64,000 bases of DNA from Streptomyces althioticus. GTDB lineage: Bacteria; Actinomycetota; Actinomycetes; Streptomycetales; Streptomycetaceae. The DNA is taken from assembly GCA_014649355.1 (NCBI GenBank), contig BMSW01000005.1:372001-436000 (forward strand). Direction: 5' to 3'. This document shows positions 1 to 8,004 of the stretch, piece after piece. The position numbers and the translations under genes are program-made. The number at the start of each line of letters is the position of its first letter. Position 1 is the first letter of the stretch. A model generated the notes under the pieces. That model saw only the letters and a program-made list of their open reading frames with translations. It did no database searches and had not been told where the DNA came from.

Positions 1-2
1 TT

Positions 3-782
3 GTCGAAATCCGGTCCCCGGGCCGTCCCATCGAGCCTGCCTCGTACCCGCTCACCGGTTCAGTGACGAAGCGCAACACCGAACACTGGCGGCCGGTACT
101 GAGCGCACTGGCTCCGGAGCCTGTGCCGTTCAACAACCCCCCGGACAGCTCAAGCCCTCTCTCACGGACGTTCACGGCGCTCACTGGCATCGTCACCCAC
201 GGCGATCTGCTGAGCGTGCTGCGCAAGCTCGAGTGGGAACGGCCCCGGTACTTCGACCCGCACCTGACCTACCTGCAGCAGCTTGACGGCACCCTTGCCC
301 GGGTGGATGACTGGCTCCTCATCTCGCCCCGCCTGGCCTCGGGCAACCGCGTCGACGCGAGTGTCGTCGGCTCGGTCCCCTTGTCCCTTGTCCGACGGAG
401 CATCCAAGCCGGCAAGAGCAGCTTCGGCCGCATCGCCAGCGTGGAGCACCGCACTGCAGCTCAACGGCTCATCAATGACGCCGCTGTCGAGGGCAGCACT
501 CTCATCGGACCCAGGACTGGTGTGGCTCTGCTCTATCCCGTCGTGGAGGGCAGCAGCCAGGACAGCATCCAGGCCGCGGTCCACAACGGCATCGCCGATC
601 CGTCGAGGGTTGTGATGGCTTTCACCCTTATCCCTCCGCAGTCGGCTACCAGCGGCGACAGGCGTCTGGTGCGTTTCCGAGCCAAGAACTCGCGCTATGA
701 GGGCGAAGCCACGGTTCCCTCTGACGTGTATTCGACCACGGGGCTGACGACAGGTCAGGTTGCCATGGGTCTCACCGAATAG
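3..782 (+). CDS. C-terminal part of a probable Z1-domain protein, cut by the window edge
   Basis: The reading frame is open from the first codon inside the window, so the gene begins upstream; the GTG at 63 is only the first internal candidate start. About 260 residues are visible. The section with DDWLLISPRL, a basic stretch and then GVALLYPVVEG followed by VVMAFTLIPP and RFRAKNS resembles, from memory, the C-terminal end of Z1-domain proteins (a stretch of the type GLLLLYP... then a hydrophobic strand with FP, then a short N-containing strand). Z1 proteins are known from restriction-like loci that also carry a C5-cytosine methylase and Vsr, and both lie just downstream here. The Z1 assignment is an inference from weak similarity; no ATPase motif falls inside the window. 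Confidence 0.45.
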   Translation, partial: VEIRSPGRPIEPASYPLTGSVTKRNTEHWRPVLSALAPEPVPFNNPPDSSSPLSRTFTALTGIVTHGDLLSVLRKLEWERPRYFDPHLTYLQQLDGTLARVDDWLLISPRLASGNRVDASVVGSVPLSLVRRSIQAGKSSFGRIASVEHRTAAQRLINDAAVEGSTLIGPRTGVALLYPVVEGSSQDSIQAAVHNGIADPSRVVMAFTLIPPQSATSGDRRLVRFRAKNSRYEGEATVPSDVYSTTGLTTGQVAMGLTE

Positions 783-867
783 CGCCGAGTAGCGGCACAT
801 ACGACTGAGCGGACGGTCGCGAAATCTAGGCTGCCGTTTATCTAATTACGTACCATTGGGGGACACC

Positions 868-1746
868 ATGGGCAGACTGCAGATCGAGGCACCGGGCGAC
901 GTGTGCTTGAACCCCAACTGTCGGGCTGAGGGCGGAGTGCTGCGCGCTCCCGAGGATGACGAAGAGCTGCAAGCCGTACTGGCCGAGCTCGGAAATTACG
1001 ATCTCGCTTCCGGTTATACAAGTGCGATTCAGGCTTCGATCGACTACGTCCTTGACGGCGCACGAACCTGGCGTTTTGACCTTCGCTCTCCTGACGTTCA
1101 CCCCGGCGAGCGAGCTTCGGTAGGAGCGAAACTGGAATATGAAGTACAGCGAGTTTTTGACTGGCGGAAAGTGAAGCCCCTCGACATTGAATTGGCTGGC
1201 ATACCAGTCGACATCAAGGCGACCGTCGGCAAGAATTGGACCATTCCGACTGAGGCTCACTGCCATCTGTGCATCTGCACCCAAATCCGACTTGAAGAAA
1301 ACATTCACCGCACCTTGCTAATCCGTACCCACAGATCGTGGCTTCACCGAGGGGACGGGAACAATGACGGAAAGCGGGGAATCGCGGCCGAGGCGAAAAG
1401 GAATTGGAGTGTCCCTCTGTACGACTGGACACCTATCCCGACAAACCCTCTGACGCTCCTCACCGAGGAACAAATAGAGGAGGTGTTCGAGGATGGCGCC
1501 GGACAGGAAGTTAGACTGCTGCGACTTTTTGAGCACCTTCCGGGAATAGTGATCGGCAGAAGTGTCATTCTTACCGTATGCGCCGGAAGAAAGGATCCAA
1601 TGCGCAGGGCTCGCGCTGTCAAAGAGAGGGCCGCCGCTAGAGGGCAACTTGTCCTGGTGGGGACCTGGCTTGCCGATCGCGCACAAGCCCGAAAGTATGG
1701 ATTTGAGATCGGGCCGGAAGACTGGGTTGCCATTCCGACTAGTTAG
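868..1746 (+). CDS. NaeI-family type IIE restriction endonuclease
   Basis: 292 residues. The N-terminal half carries Glu90, Asp106, Asp115 and Lys117 in the arrangement E-x15-D-x8-DxK. This matches the spacing of the NaeI active site (Glu70, Asp86, Asp95, Lys97), with IELAGIPVDIK corresponding to YEIAGVQVDCK of NaeI. The C-terminal half (LFEHLPGIVIGRSVILTV and a basic DPMRRAR segment) corresponds to the NaeI effector-DNA-binding domain. NaeI enzymes cut GCCGGC after binding a second copy of the site; specificity here is inferred only. The ATG at 868 is chosen because GGGGGA (858-863) precedes it; a TTG at 856 is the alternative. Codons such as AGA, ATA, AAA, TAT and TTT are frequent, unlike flanking genes, which suggests horizontal transfer. 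The cognate methylase is probably the gene at 2491-3720. Confidence 0.8.
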   Translation: MGRLQIEAPGDVCLNPNCRAEGGVLRAPEDDEELQAVLAELGNYDLASGYTSAIQASIDYVLDGARTWRFDLRSPDVHPGERASVGAKLEYEVQRVFDWRKVKPLDIELAGIPVDIKATVGKNWTIPTEAHCHLCICTQIRLEENIHRTLLIRTHRSWLHRGDGNNDGKRGIAAEAKRNWSVPLYDWTPIPTNPLTLLTEEQIEEVFEDGAGQEVRLLRLFEHLPGIVIGRSVILTVCAGRKDPMRRARAVKERAAARGQLVLVGTWLADRAQARKYGFEIGPEDWVAIPTS

Positions 1747-1920
1747 AAAAAGGCTGGCACCGTTCGGCGAGCACCGTCCCGGCCCTTTCGAAAAGCACCC
1801 CGCGAGGTAGCCCGCCGCATCGATGCCGAAGTTCCCCCGCGGTGAGTTCCTAAGCTTCCGGGTAGCTCTAAGCTATGCCTCACCATGGGGACGCCTGCGT
1901 GTTGAACTGGGAGGAAGTGA

Positions 1921-1986
1921 ATGGGCTCTCGCCACTCCGGACGCCCCAGAGCGGGAAGGCCCCAAACTGCCGGGGGGCAACCGTGA
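1921..1986 (+). CDS. 21-codon upstream ORF overlapping vsr
   Basis: A short ORF starts at ATG 1921, six bases after a strong ribosome-binding site (GGAGG, 1910-1914). It encodes a 21-residue basic peptide beginning MGSRHSGRPR and ends at TGA 1984-1986. Its stop overlaps the GTG start proposed for vsr (GTGA, 1983-1986), the classic arrangement for translational coupling. No homology is recognised. It may be a coupling or leader ORF that limits Vsr synthesis, or chance. Confidence 0.35.
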   Translation: MGSRHSGRPRAGRPQTAGGQP

Positions 1987-2504
1987 GGAAGAAGCTTGAG
2001 GAACATGACTCTGACCAGGACACCTCAGATGGCGTGACGGTCAGCGAGGACGTCTGGGTGCCGCCTGCCGGCTCCTGGGCCTCCTCAGCGGCACGGCGGC
2101 GCAATATGCAGGCCATCCGCAGCCGCGACACCGCGCCCGAGAAGCTGATCAGGCGACTAGTCCACGCCCAGGGCCTGCGCTACCGCGTGGCAGCGAGGCC
2201 GCTGCCCGATCTTCGCCGGACGGCAGACATGGTCTTCCGTCCGGCGAAGGTGGCTGTCTTCATCGACGGCTGCTACTGGCACGGCTGCCCCGAGCACTAC
2301 GTCCCGCCGAAGACCAACGAGGGCTACTGGTCAGACAAGGTCGCCCGGAACATGGCCCGTGACCGGGACACCGACCAGCGCCTGGCAGAGGCAGGATGGA
2401 CGGTGCTCCGGTTCTGGGAACACGAGGCGTCGGAGGAGTGCGCCGCACGCATCGCTGCAGAGGTGGAGAAGCGTCGCAAGCAGGCGAAGCCTAAGCAGGC
2501 CTAG
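1983..2504 (+). CDS. vsr: Very-short-patch mismatch repair endonuclease (Vsr)
   Basis: About 173 residues from GTG 1983. Vsr nicks beside T:G mismatches that arise when 5-methylcytosine deaminates at a methylated site, and so partners C5 methylases. The family pattern is clear: RRRNMQAIRSRDTAPE near the N-terminus, the catalytic-site aspartate in ADMVF, then VAVFIDGCYWHGCPEH with the catalytic histidines, then NEGYWSDKVARNMARDRD and GWTVLRFWEHE. The start is uncertain: the frame stays open to an ATG at 1875 without a good ribosome site, whereas GTG 1983 has a G-rich site (1972-1977) and overlaps the stop of a short upstream ORF. The 3' end overlaps the convergent methylase by 14 bp, so the two genes form a compact pair. 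Confidence 0.92.
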   Translation: MRKKLEEHDSDQDTSDGVTVSEDVWVPPAGSWASSAARRRNMQAIRSRDTAPEKLIRRLVHAQGLRYRVAARPLPDLRRTADMVFRPAKVAVFIDGCYWHGCPEHYVPPKTNEGYWSDKVARNMARDRDTDQRLAEAGWTVLRFWEHEASEECAARIAAEVEKRRKQAKPKQA

Positions 2505-3720
2505 CCTCAGAGCGGTCACGCTCCTGTGCTGCCCTGAGCACCTCGGCGATCGATTGCCCCACGGCCTTTGCCACGGGCGGCGGGAACGCATTGCCGACCT
2601 GCCGGTACTGCGCCGTCTTCCCGCCGAAGAAGTCCCACTCCACTGGGAAGCCCTGGACGATGGCGGCCTGCCGCACCGTAAGCATCGGCCCGTCCGGACC
2701 GAAGAGATCACGGTCTTCGGTCTGCTTCTTCACACAGGTCTCGATGTCGTTGGCCACACCCATGCCGGAAACACCGAGCTGGCGCCAGGCCGCCTTCGCG
2801 CGGCTCGGCCCTAGGTCTGCGCCGCCGTGCTTCTTGGATCCGCCTACGAGCGTCGGGGCGATTCCCCCACCCTTACCCTTCAGCTCGGCGTCTCGTTCCT
2901 GCGCCTTGCGGAGCCACTTCTCGTAAGCATCGCGGGCCCGCTGTGCATGGACTCCCTCGAAATACCGCGAGTACCGCTCCAGCATCGAAGGCTGAAGCGC
3001 TGCAGCCACACTCACCGGCTCCTCAAGCGCAGGTGTCGGCCACTCGTACTTCAGGTCTTTGATGACGTCGTCGCGGAAGGCCACGAGGATGGCACGCGGT
3101 CTGAGCTGCGGCACGCCGAAGTCACTAGCCTCAAGGACCCCCCACTTAGCGACCGTGTAGCCGAGACCCCGGTCCTTGGTCATCTGACCGTCGTCACCTC
3201 GGTACTCGCCGCCCTGCAGTCGGGCCGTGATCCAGTCCCGGTAGTCCGAGAACTTGGGGTCCATGATCCCGCGCACGTTTTCAATCATGACGGCACGCGG
3301 GTTGAGGATTTCGACCAACTCGAGCATGCGTGGAAAGAGATCCCGCTCGTCATCCTTGCCGAGCTGCTTGCCCGCGTGAGAGAAGGGCGGGCAGGGCACG
3401 CCACCAGCAAGCAAGTCGAGGCCTCGCATCCGCAGCAGCTCGGCACTCTTCTTGACATCCCGGTAAGGGTCGAACTCTTTAACGTCACCGGCCAGAACGT
3501 CGCAGTGCTCTCGCTCCCAGGCCCATACCTCATGATCTTCGATGTTCAGCTTCAGCGTCTCGACCGCATGCGCGTCGATTTCAACCAAAGCCAGGTGCCC
3601 GAAGCCCGCCTGATGGAGACCGATGGCCTGACCTCCAGCCCCAGCACAGATCTCGATCGAAGTGAGCTGAGGCTCCATCGGCGTCCCCTGAACGCCATGA
3701 GCTTCCTTCGTGTGGGTCAT
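2491..3720 (-). CDS. dcm: DNA (cytosine-5)-methyltransferase
   Basis: 409 residues. The conserved C5-methylase motifs appear in order: motif I (EICAGAGG, residues 23-30, S-adenosylmethionine binding), motif IV with the catalytic Cys110 in GGVPCPPFS, motif VI ENV (147-149), motif VIII QLRPRAILVAF, a target-recognition region containing GGGIAPTLVGGSKKHGG, motif IX RQAAIVQGFP and motif X QVGNAFPPPVA. The ATG at 3720 follows GGAGGGGGC and is well supported. Its position beside an NaeI-like nuclease and Vsr suggests that it protects the NaeI-type site (GCCGGC) by 5-methylcytosine; that site is an inference. It is transcribed towards vsr and divergently from the HNH gene. Confidence 0.92.
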   Translation of the reverse strand: MTHTKEAHGVQGTPMEPQLTSIEICAGAGGQAIGLHQAGFGHLALVEIDAHAVETLKLNIEDHEVWAWEREHCDVLAGDVKEFDPYRDVKKSAELLRMRGLDLLAGGVPCPPFSHAGKQLGKDDERDLFPRMLELVEILNPRAVMIENVRGIMDPKFSDYRDWITARLQGGEYRGDDGQMTKDRGLGYTVAKWGVLEASDFGVPQLRPRAILVAFRDDVIKDLKYEWPTPALEEPVSVAAALQPSMLERYSRYFEGVHAQRARDAYEKWLRKAQERDAELKGKGGGIAPTLVGGSKKHGGADLGPSRAKAAWRQLGVSGMGVANDIETCVKKQTEDRDLFGPDGPMLTVRQAAIVQGFPVEWDFFGGKTAQYRQVGNAFPPPVAKAVGQSIAEVLRAAQERDRSEARPA

Positions 3721-3881
3721 GCCCCCTCCTTACAGCCGTGCAGCGGCAGACACATCTTGCGATCTACCATCACTGAGGGTGACAGACCCCACTGACAACG
3801 AGACCTGACCAAGTGTGCAGCACGCCTCGCAGTTCCCGGAACGCACCCTCCGCCACTCCGAACACTCATACGATATGGCTC

Positions 3882-4631
3882 ATGCGGATACCTCCTTGGA
3901 CCGAGGATGAACTTGTGCTCGCCGGCGCCCTGGTCGTTGAGAACGGCTGGCGTGAGCTGCGAACCGGGGACCCCGAGGTCCAGGAGCTGTCTGATCTGCT
4001 CCGCTCGCTGCCACTCCACACCCCGGAGGCCCGCAGCCTCCCCGGCTTCCGGTCGCCGGACAGCGTGAGCCGCAAGACGACGGACTTCATGACCAACCAC
4101 CCGTCCTACGCCGGCAAGGCCACGCGCTGCGGGAAGCCCACCCTGCTGATGATCCATGCCTTCATCGAGCGGGGTCCAGACATGCGTCTCGCTGCAGAAG
4201 CCCTCAGGGATGCCATTGGCTCTGGCGAGCTGTACCGCATTCGGCCTCAGGAGGACGAAGTGGACGAGACGGGCACGTCGGCGATCGAAGGACGCCTTCT
4301 CGTTCGGCGGGCGCTTGCCCGTGAGCGTGATCCTAAGCTGCGCTCCCGCAAGATCGGACAGGTGCGACAGCAAGGGCTCCCTTTGCGGTGTGAGGTCTGC
4401 GAGTTCGACTTCGCCCGGACCTACGGGGGCCTCGGGGACGGTTACATCGAGGTCCATCACATCACTCCTCTTCATGTCTCCGGAGTCAGGGAGACGAAGC
4501 TGGACGACCTCGCCTGTCTGTGCGCCAACTGCCATCGCATGTGCCACAGGATTCGTCCCGGAGAATCCTGGCGTACGCCGGACGCACTCCGCGAGCTGAT
4601 GCAGAAGCCCGCCGAGGAAGCTGTCCACTAG
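3882..4631 (+). CDS. HNH endonuclease, McrA-like
   Basis: 249 residues. The N-terminal half (residues 1-110, TEDELVLAGALV, LSDLLRSLPLHTPEAR, FRSPDSVSRKTTDF) is a conserved module often fused to HNH nucleases in actinomycetes and may read modified DNA. The C-terminal HNH domain has CEVC, IEVHHITPLH and LACLCANCHRMCH, giving zinc-binding cysteines and the catalytic histidine. The start is set at ATG 3882: TACGAT (3869-3874) lies seven bases upstream, fitting a leaderless transcript, and no ribosome site is present. Divergent from the methylase and part of the same restriction island. It could be a modification-dependent nuclease; its target is unknown. It overlaps the next gene tail-to-tail by 4 bp. 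Confidence 0.85.
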   Translation: MRIPPWTEDELVLAGALVVENGWRELRTGDPEVQELSDLLRSLPLHTPEARSLPGFRSPDSVSRKTTDFMTNHPSYAGKATRCGKPTLLMIHAFIERGPDMRLAAEALRDAIGSGELYRIRPQEDEVDETGTSAIEGRLLVRRALARERDPKLRSRKIGQVRQQGLPLRCEVCEFDFARTYGGLGDGYIEVHHITPLHVSGVRETKLDDLACLCANCHRMCHRIRPGESWRTPDALRELMQKPAEEAVH

Positions 4632-5248
4632 GCAGCCTCAGCCTCGTAGTGCATCTGCGCCCGGTCCAGCACGTCATCCGGATCAAGCCCACGCGCGCTG
4701 GTCCAGTGCAGCAGGTCTGCGATCAGCTCAACGGCTGACTCCGCCAGGGCGGCGCCGCACCGGCCTTGCTGAAGCGCCCCACTGCGCAACCGATAGGTCT
4801 CCAGCGCGTCAGCGGCCCGCTCCATGCGGAGGCATCCGGCGTCCTGGCCCAGCTCGATCTCACACCACACCGCCTTGCCGGCGGCCGTGGCCACTGCTCC
4901 CCAGTCCACGGCCATCGCAGCCAGCAGGTGCAGGCCACGGCCGCATTCCGAGGCACAGTCAGCGACTCGTAGTGAGGGCAGCTCACTGGCCTTGTCATGC
5001 ACCTCGACTCGCAGCACTTCACGCTTGCGCTCAAGGATCAACGTGGCTGCGGAACCCTCGCCGACGTGCTTGATGACGTTCGTCGCCAACTCCGTCACGG
5101 CGAGCTCCGCCGCGTCACCGGCGGTCGGCACACCCCACTGGTCCAGCTGGGCAGTGGCGGCTCTCCGCAGCAGTCGCACTTCGCTGGGCAGCGCTTCGAA
5201 AGGCAGCACGCAGCGGTGCTGTACGTCCTCCGTGTAGGTCCCGGACAC
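4628..5248 (-). CDS. ATP-binding protein, RsbW-like anti-sigma kinase fold
   Basis: 206 residues from GTG 5248, preceded by GGGAGG (complement of 5255-5260). The GHKL/HATPase_c_2 fold is indicated by the N-box AELAVTELATNVIKHV and the G-box CGRGLHLLAAMA. Such small ATPases phosphorylate or sequester regulators, and in Streptomyces many sit beside an XRE regulator and a DUF397 protein, as here. A C-terminal extension of about 60 residues (DALETYRLRSGALQQGR) is not part of the kinase fold. Divergent from the regulator at 5458. Partner and substrate are unknown. Confidence 0.85.
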   Translation of the reverse strand: MSGTYTEDVQHRCVLPFEALPSEVRLLRRAATAQLDQWGVPTAGDAAELAVTELATNVIKHVGEGSAATLILERKREVLRVEVHDKASELPSLRVADCASECGRGLHLLAAMAVDWGAVATAAGKAVWCEIELGQDAGCLRMERAADALETYRLRSGALQQGRCGAALAESAVELIADLLHWTSARGLDPDDVLDRAQMHYEAEAA

Positions 5249-5457
5249 AGTTCTCCCTCCCACGCCACTTCCGAACGCGCATCGTGTCTCACCGAATGCG
5301 CTGCGTGGCGGTTCGTTACCGAGAATGGCACAGAGAACCCTCACCGTGTAACTTCTCACAAACCTCGATCGGGTGAATCCGCACGTGGCGCAAGCCCGGC
5401 CTCCCTAGCCTGTTCTCACCCCGAACGGCCGCCTGGCCTATGCCTCAGAGGAGTCCC

Positions 5458-6303
5458 ATGTCCGCAAGGACCACAACGCGCCGCCGCCAACTGGGCTCAA
5501 CGCTGCGCAAGTTGCGTGCCCGCAGCGGCATGACGCTTGAGGAGGCCGGCCGGCTGGTCGGCGTATCGAAGGCGACAGTCAGCCGGTATGAGACACAGGC
5601 GGGGCCTGTGAAGTGGATCGTTGTCGACGCCCTGTGCCGTGAGTACGGAGCAACGGACGCGGAGCGGGAGGCAGTCGTCAGACTGGCCAAGGATGCCAAG
5701 CAGCAGGGTTGGTGGAGCTCCTTCGCCGACTCCATCCCCGAGAGCATGAACCTGCTGCTCACGCTGGAGGACGAGGCCGTACGGGAGGATCACTTCTCCT
5801 GCGTGTACGTTCCTGGCCTCCTGCAAACCCGCGCCTACAGCACCGCCCTGCAGAAGGCGAACGAGATCAGGCTGGCGTCGGCGGAGATCGAGCGGCTGGT
5901 CGACATCCGCATGAAGCGGCAGGAGATCCTCACCCGGCCAAACCCGCCGCAGTTGTGGGCGATTCTCGACGAGTCCGTCATCCGCCGGGTGGTCGGATCA
6001 GCGAAGACCATGAAGGAACAGCTAGCGCGACTGCTGGAGGCGAACGAGTCTCCTCACATCACGCTTCAGGTGCTGCCATTCTCCAAGGGCGCCCACTCCG
6101 CCGCGCTCGGCAGCTTCGTCATCCTCGGCGGCTCGGAGTCGGCTCTCGACGTCGTGTACGTCGACTTCCACACCGGCTCGCTCTTCCTTGAGAAGGAGGA
6201 AGAACTCCACCGATACCGGCTTGCGTTCGAGTACCTTCGCGCACAAGCGTTGGACATGGAAGCGTCGTCTTCCCTGATCCAACGCGTCTACGAGGAGCTG
6301 TGA
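5458..6303 (+). CDS. XRE-family regulator with DUF5753 domain (WhiJ-like)
   Basis: 281 residues. The N-terminal helix-turn-helix (LGSTLRKLRARSGMTLEEAG, then VSKATVSRYE) binds DNA. The rest is the long DUF5753 region typical of Streptomyces WhiJ-like regulators, with YVPGLLQTRAYS, a mid-section PPQLWAILDESVIRRVVG, and ITLQVLPFSKGAH near the end. Start ATG 5458 is preceded by GAGGAG (5448-5453); an ATG at 5440 lacks a site. The stop abuts the start of the DUF397 gene, so the two are co-transcribed. These systems influence development and antibiotic production in model species; the target here is unknown. Confidence 0.92.
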   Translation: MSARTTTRRRQLGSTLRKLRARSGMTLEEAGRLVGVSKATVSRYETQAGPVKWIVVDALCREYGATDAEREAVVRLAKDAKQQGWWSSFADSIPESMNLLLTLEDEAVREDHFSCVYVPGLLQTRAYSTALQKANEIRLASAEIERLVDIRMKRQEILTRPNPPQLWAILDESVIRRVVGSAKTMKEQLARLLEANESPHITLQVLPFSKGAHSAALGSFVILGGSESALDVVYVDFHTGSLFLEKEEELHRYRLAFEYLRAQALDMEASSSLIQRVYEEL

Positions 6304-6504
6304 ATGTCAGCCGCCCAGCCACCCGCTCGTAAGTCCAAGTGGTTCAAGTCGTCTTACAGCGGCGGCAACGCGACTGAGTGCCTGGAGGCGGCCTATACGC
6401 CCGGCGTTGTACTGATAAGAGACTCGAAGCGGCCCTTGGGTCCGCGCCTTCAACTGAGCCGACGGGCCTGGGCGCGGTTCATAGCGGATGTGCCTGCCGG
6501 CTGA
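6304..6504 (+). CDS. DUF397 protein
   Basis: 66 residues, starting at the base after the stop of the XRE regulator. It shows the DUF397 signature: WFKSSYSGGNATECLEAA near the start, then VLIRDSKRP and a conserved W-x-x-F near the end (RRAWARFIADV). DUF397 proteins pair with WhiJ-like regulators and may act as antagonists or cofactors. This completes the ATPase / HTH / DUF397 triad. Confidence 0.92.
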   Translation: MSAAQPPARKSKWFKSSYSGGNATECLEAAYTPGVVLIRDSKRPLGPRLQLSRRAWARFIADVPAG

Positions 6505-6559
6505 GGGGGGCGAGTCCCGCAGGCGTGGGGCTGACGGGGCTGAGGTCCCGGACCTACGG

Positions 6560-7096
6560 TCAAGCCATCCTGCTTCCCTTCCACTCCCCCGCCAACAGCC
6601 CCAACACCACCTCGTCCATGAACTCCCCCAGCACCCACGCCGAGTTGCGCAGCACCCCCTCCCGCACGAAGCCGTTGCGCTCCGCCGCGCGGATCATGCC
6701 CTCGTTGTCGGACAGGGTCTCTATCTGGAGGCGTTGCAGGCCGCGTACGGCGAAGCCGTAGTAGCAGAGGGCCGCGACGACGTCCGTGCCGTAGCCCTTG
6801 CCGCGGGCGGCGGGGAGCAGGCCGACGCCGATGTGGGCGTTGCGGTTGTGGGTGTCGATGCCCCACAGGTTCGCCGTGCCGATGAGGGTGCCGCCTTCCA
6901 GCTCCACCACGGAGAAGGACGCAAGGTTCTCCGGTGGGTTGTCGAAGGCGAGCTGCGGGTCGTTCGCCGTGACCGGGCGCCACGGGCGGCCCTCGGCGCG
7001 CGCGGAGTTGACCACGTCGTTGTAGAGCTCGGCCCGCAGGACCGGTGTGTCGTCCTCGTGCCGCGCCCGCAGGCCGACTCTGGTTCCCTTCAGCAT
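6560..7096 (-). CDS. GNAT-family N-acetyltransferase, RimJ/RimL type
   Basis: 178 residues. The acetyl-CoA binding motif A is seen as HIGVGLLPAARGKGYGTDVV around residues 88-107, with the later GNAT helix in SDNEGMIRAAERNGFVREG. This architecture is shared with ribosomal-protein and spermidine-type acetyltransferases; the substrate cannot be read from sequence. ATG 7096 is preceded by AGGAAGG. Convergent with the DUF397 gene and upstream of the LysE terminator; no operon partner. Confidence 0.88.
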   Translation of the reverse strand: MLKGTRVGLRARHEDDTPVLRAELYNDVVNSARAEGRPWRPVTANDPQLAFDNPPENLASFSVVELEGGTLIGTANLWGIDTHNRNAHIGVGLLPAARGKGYGTDVVAALCYYGFAVRGLQRLQIETLSDNEGMIRAAERNGFVREGVLRNSAWVLGEFMDEVVLGLLAGEWKGSRMA

Positions 7097-7210
7097 GCGG
7101 CCTTCCTATCCCCGGGCGCCGGCCGGCCGCAATCGATTAAGAGGCGCCGTACGCGCGCCGGTTCCCGCTCGTCACGGGCCGAGCGGACCCTGGAGACCAC
7201 CGCACCGGGT

Positions 7211-7247
7211 CCGGGGCGGGCGGGCCCGGCCTCCGTGCCCGCCCCGG
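7211..7247 (-). terminator. Hairpin downstream of the LysE gene
   Basis: An 11-bp perfect stem (CCGGGGCGGGC at 7211-7221 pairing with 7237-7247) lies 12 bp past the stop of the LysE gene. There is no T-run, so it is a Streptomyces-style GC-rich terminator by inference. Confidence 0.55.
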
Positions 7248-7259
7248 ATGGTCCCTCCC

Positions 7260-7907
7260 TCACTTGGCGCGGCCGGTGAACGCCACCGACGCGCCGAGGC
7301 CGATCATGGCCAGGCCGCCGGTGCCGCCGATCGCCGCCGTCCTGCGTGGCGACCGGCCCAGCCAGTCCCGCGCGGTGGCGGCGCCCAGACCCCAGATTCC
7401 GTCCGACAGCAGCTGCAAGAGGGCGCCGGCCAGACCGAGTACGAGCATCTGCGCCGTCGCGTGGCCGGCCTCGCGGTCGACGAACTGGGGCAGTACGGCG
7501 GTGAGGAAGACGACGCTCTTCGGGTTGGTCACCCCGACCCAGAAGCCCGCCCGTACCGAACCGGCCGTCCCGTCATCGCCCTTGGCGTCCACCGGCCGCC
7601 CGGCCACGTCCCGGCCCCGCCAATTCGCGTGCACCGCCCTCACACCGAGGACGATCAGGTACGCGGCGCCGAGCAGTTTGATCGTGTGGAAGAGCACCGC
7701 CGACCGCTCGACGAGGCTCCCCACGCCCAGCGCGACGGCCACGACCAGGACGTATCCCCCGAGCGCGTTGCCCAGTACGGACGCGAGGGCGGTCGCCCGG
7801 CCGTGGGCGAGGGCGCGCCCGACGACGAACAGGACGCTCGGGCCGGGGACGGCGGACAGCAGCAGGGACATCGTGCAAAAGGCGAGCAGGTGGTGGGCGT
7901 CGACCAT
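7260..7907 (-). CDS. LysE/RhtB-family exporter
   Basis: 215 residues with about six hydrophobic segments, an integral membrane protein of the LysE superfamily that exports amino acids or related small molecules. The family signature is the N-terminal SAVPGPSVLFVVGRAL and the central FWVGVTNPKSVVFLTAVLPQFVD. ATG 7907 is preceded by GGAGGAT. It stands alone between a terminator and a divergent small gene. The substrate is unknown. Confidence 0.9.
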   Translation of the reverse strand: MVDAHHLLAFCTMSLLLSAVPGPSVLFVVGRALAHGRATALASVLGNALGGYVLVVAVALGVGSLVERSAVLFHTIKLLGAAYLIVLGVRAVHANWRGRDVAGRPVDAKGDDGTAGSVRAGFWVGVTNPKSVVFLTAVLPQFVDREAGHATAQMLVLGLAGALLQLLSDGIWGLGAATARDWLGRSPRRTAAIGGTGGLAMIGLGASVAFTGRAK

Positions 7908-8004
7908 GCGGCGATCCTCCCCGCACGTCGTCGCCGTCCACCAGACGGACTTTCGACCTAGGTCACCCGGGAGCCCGTCGCCGCACGCGCCCTACAGTGG
8001 CCGG

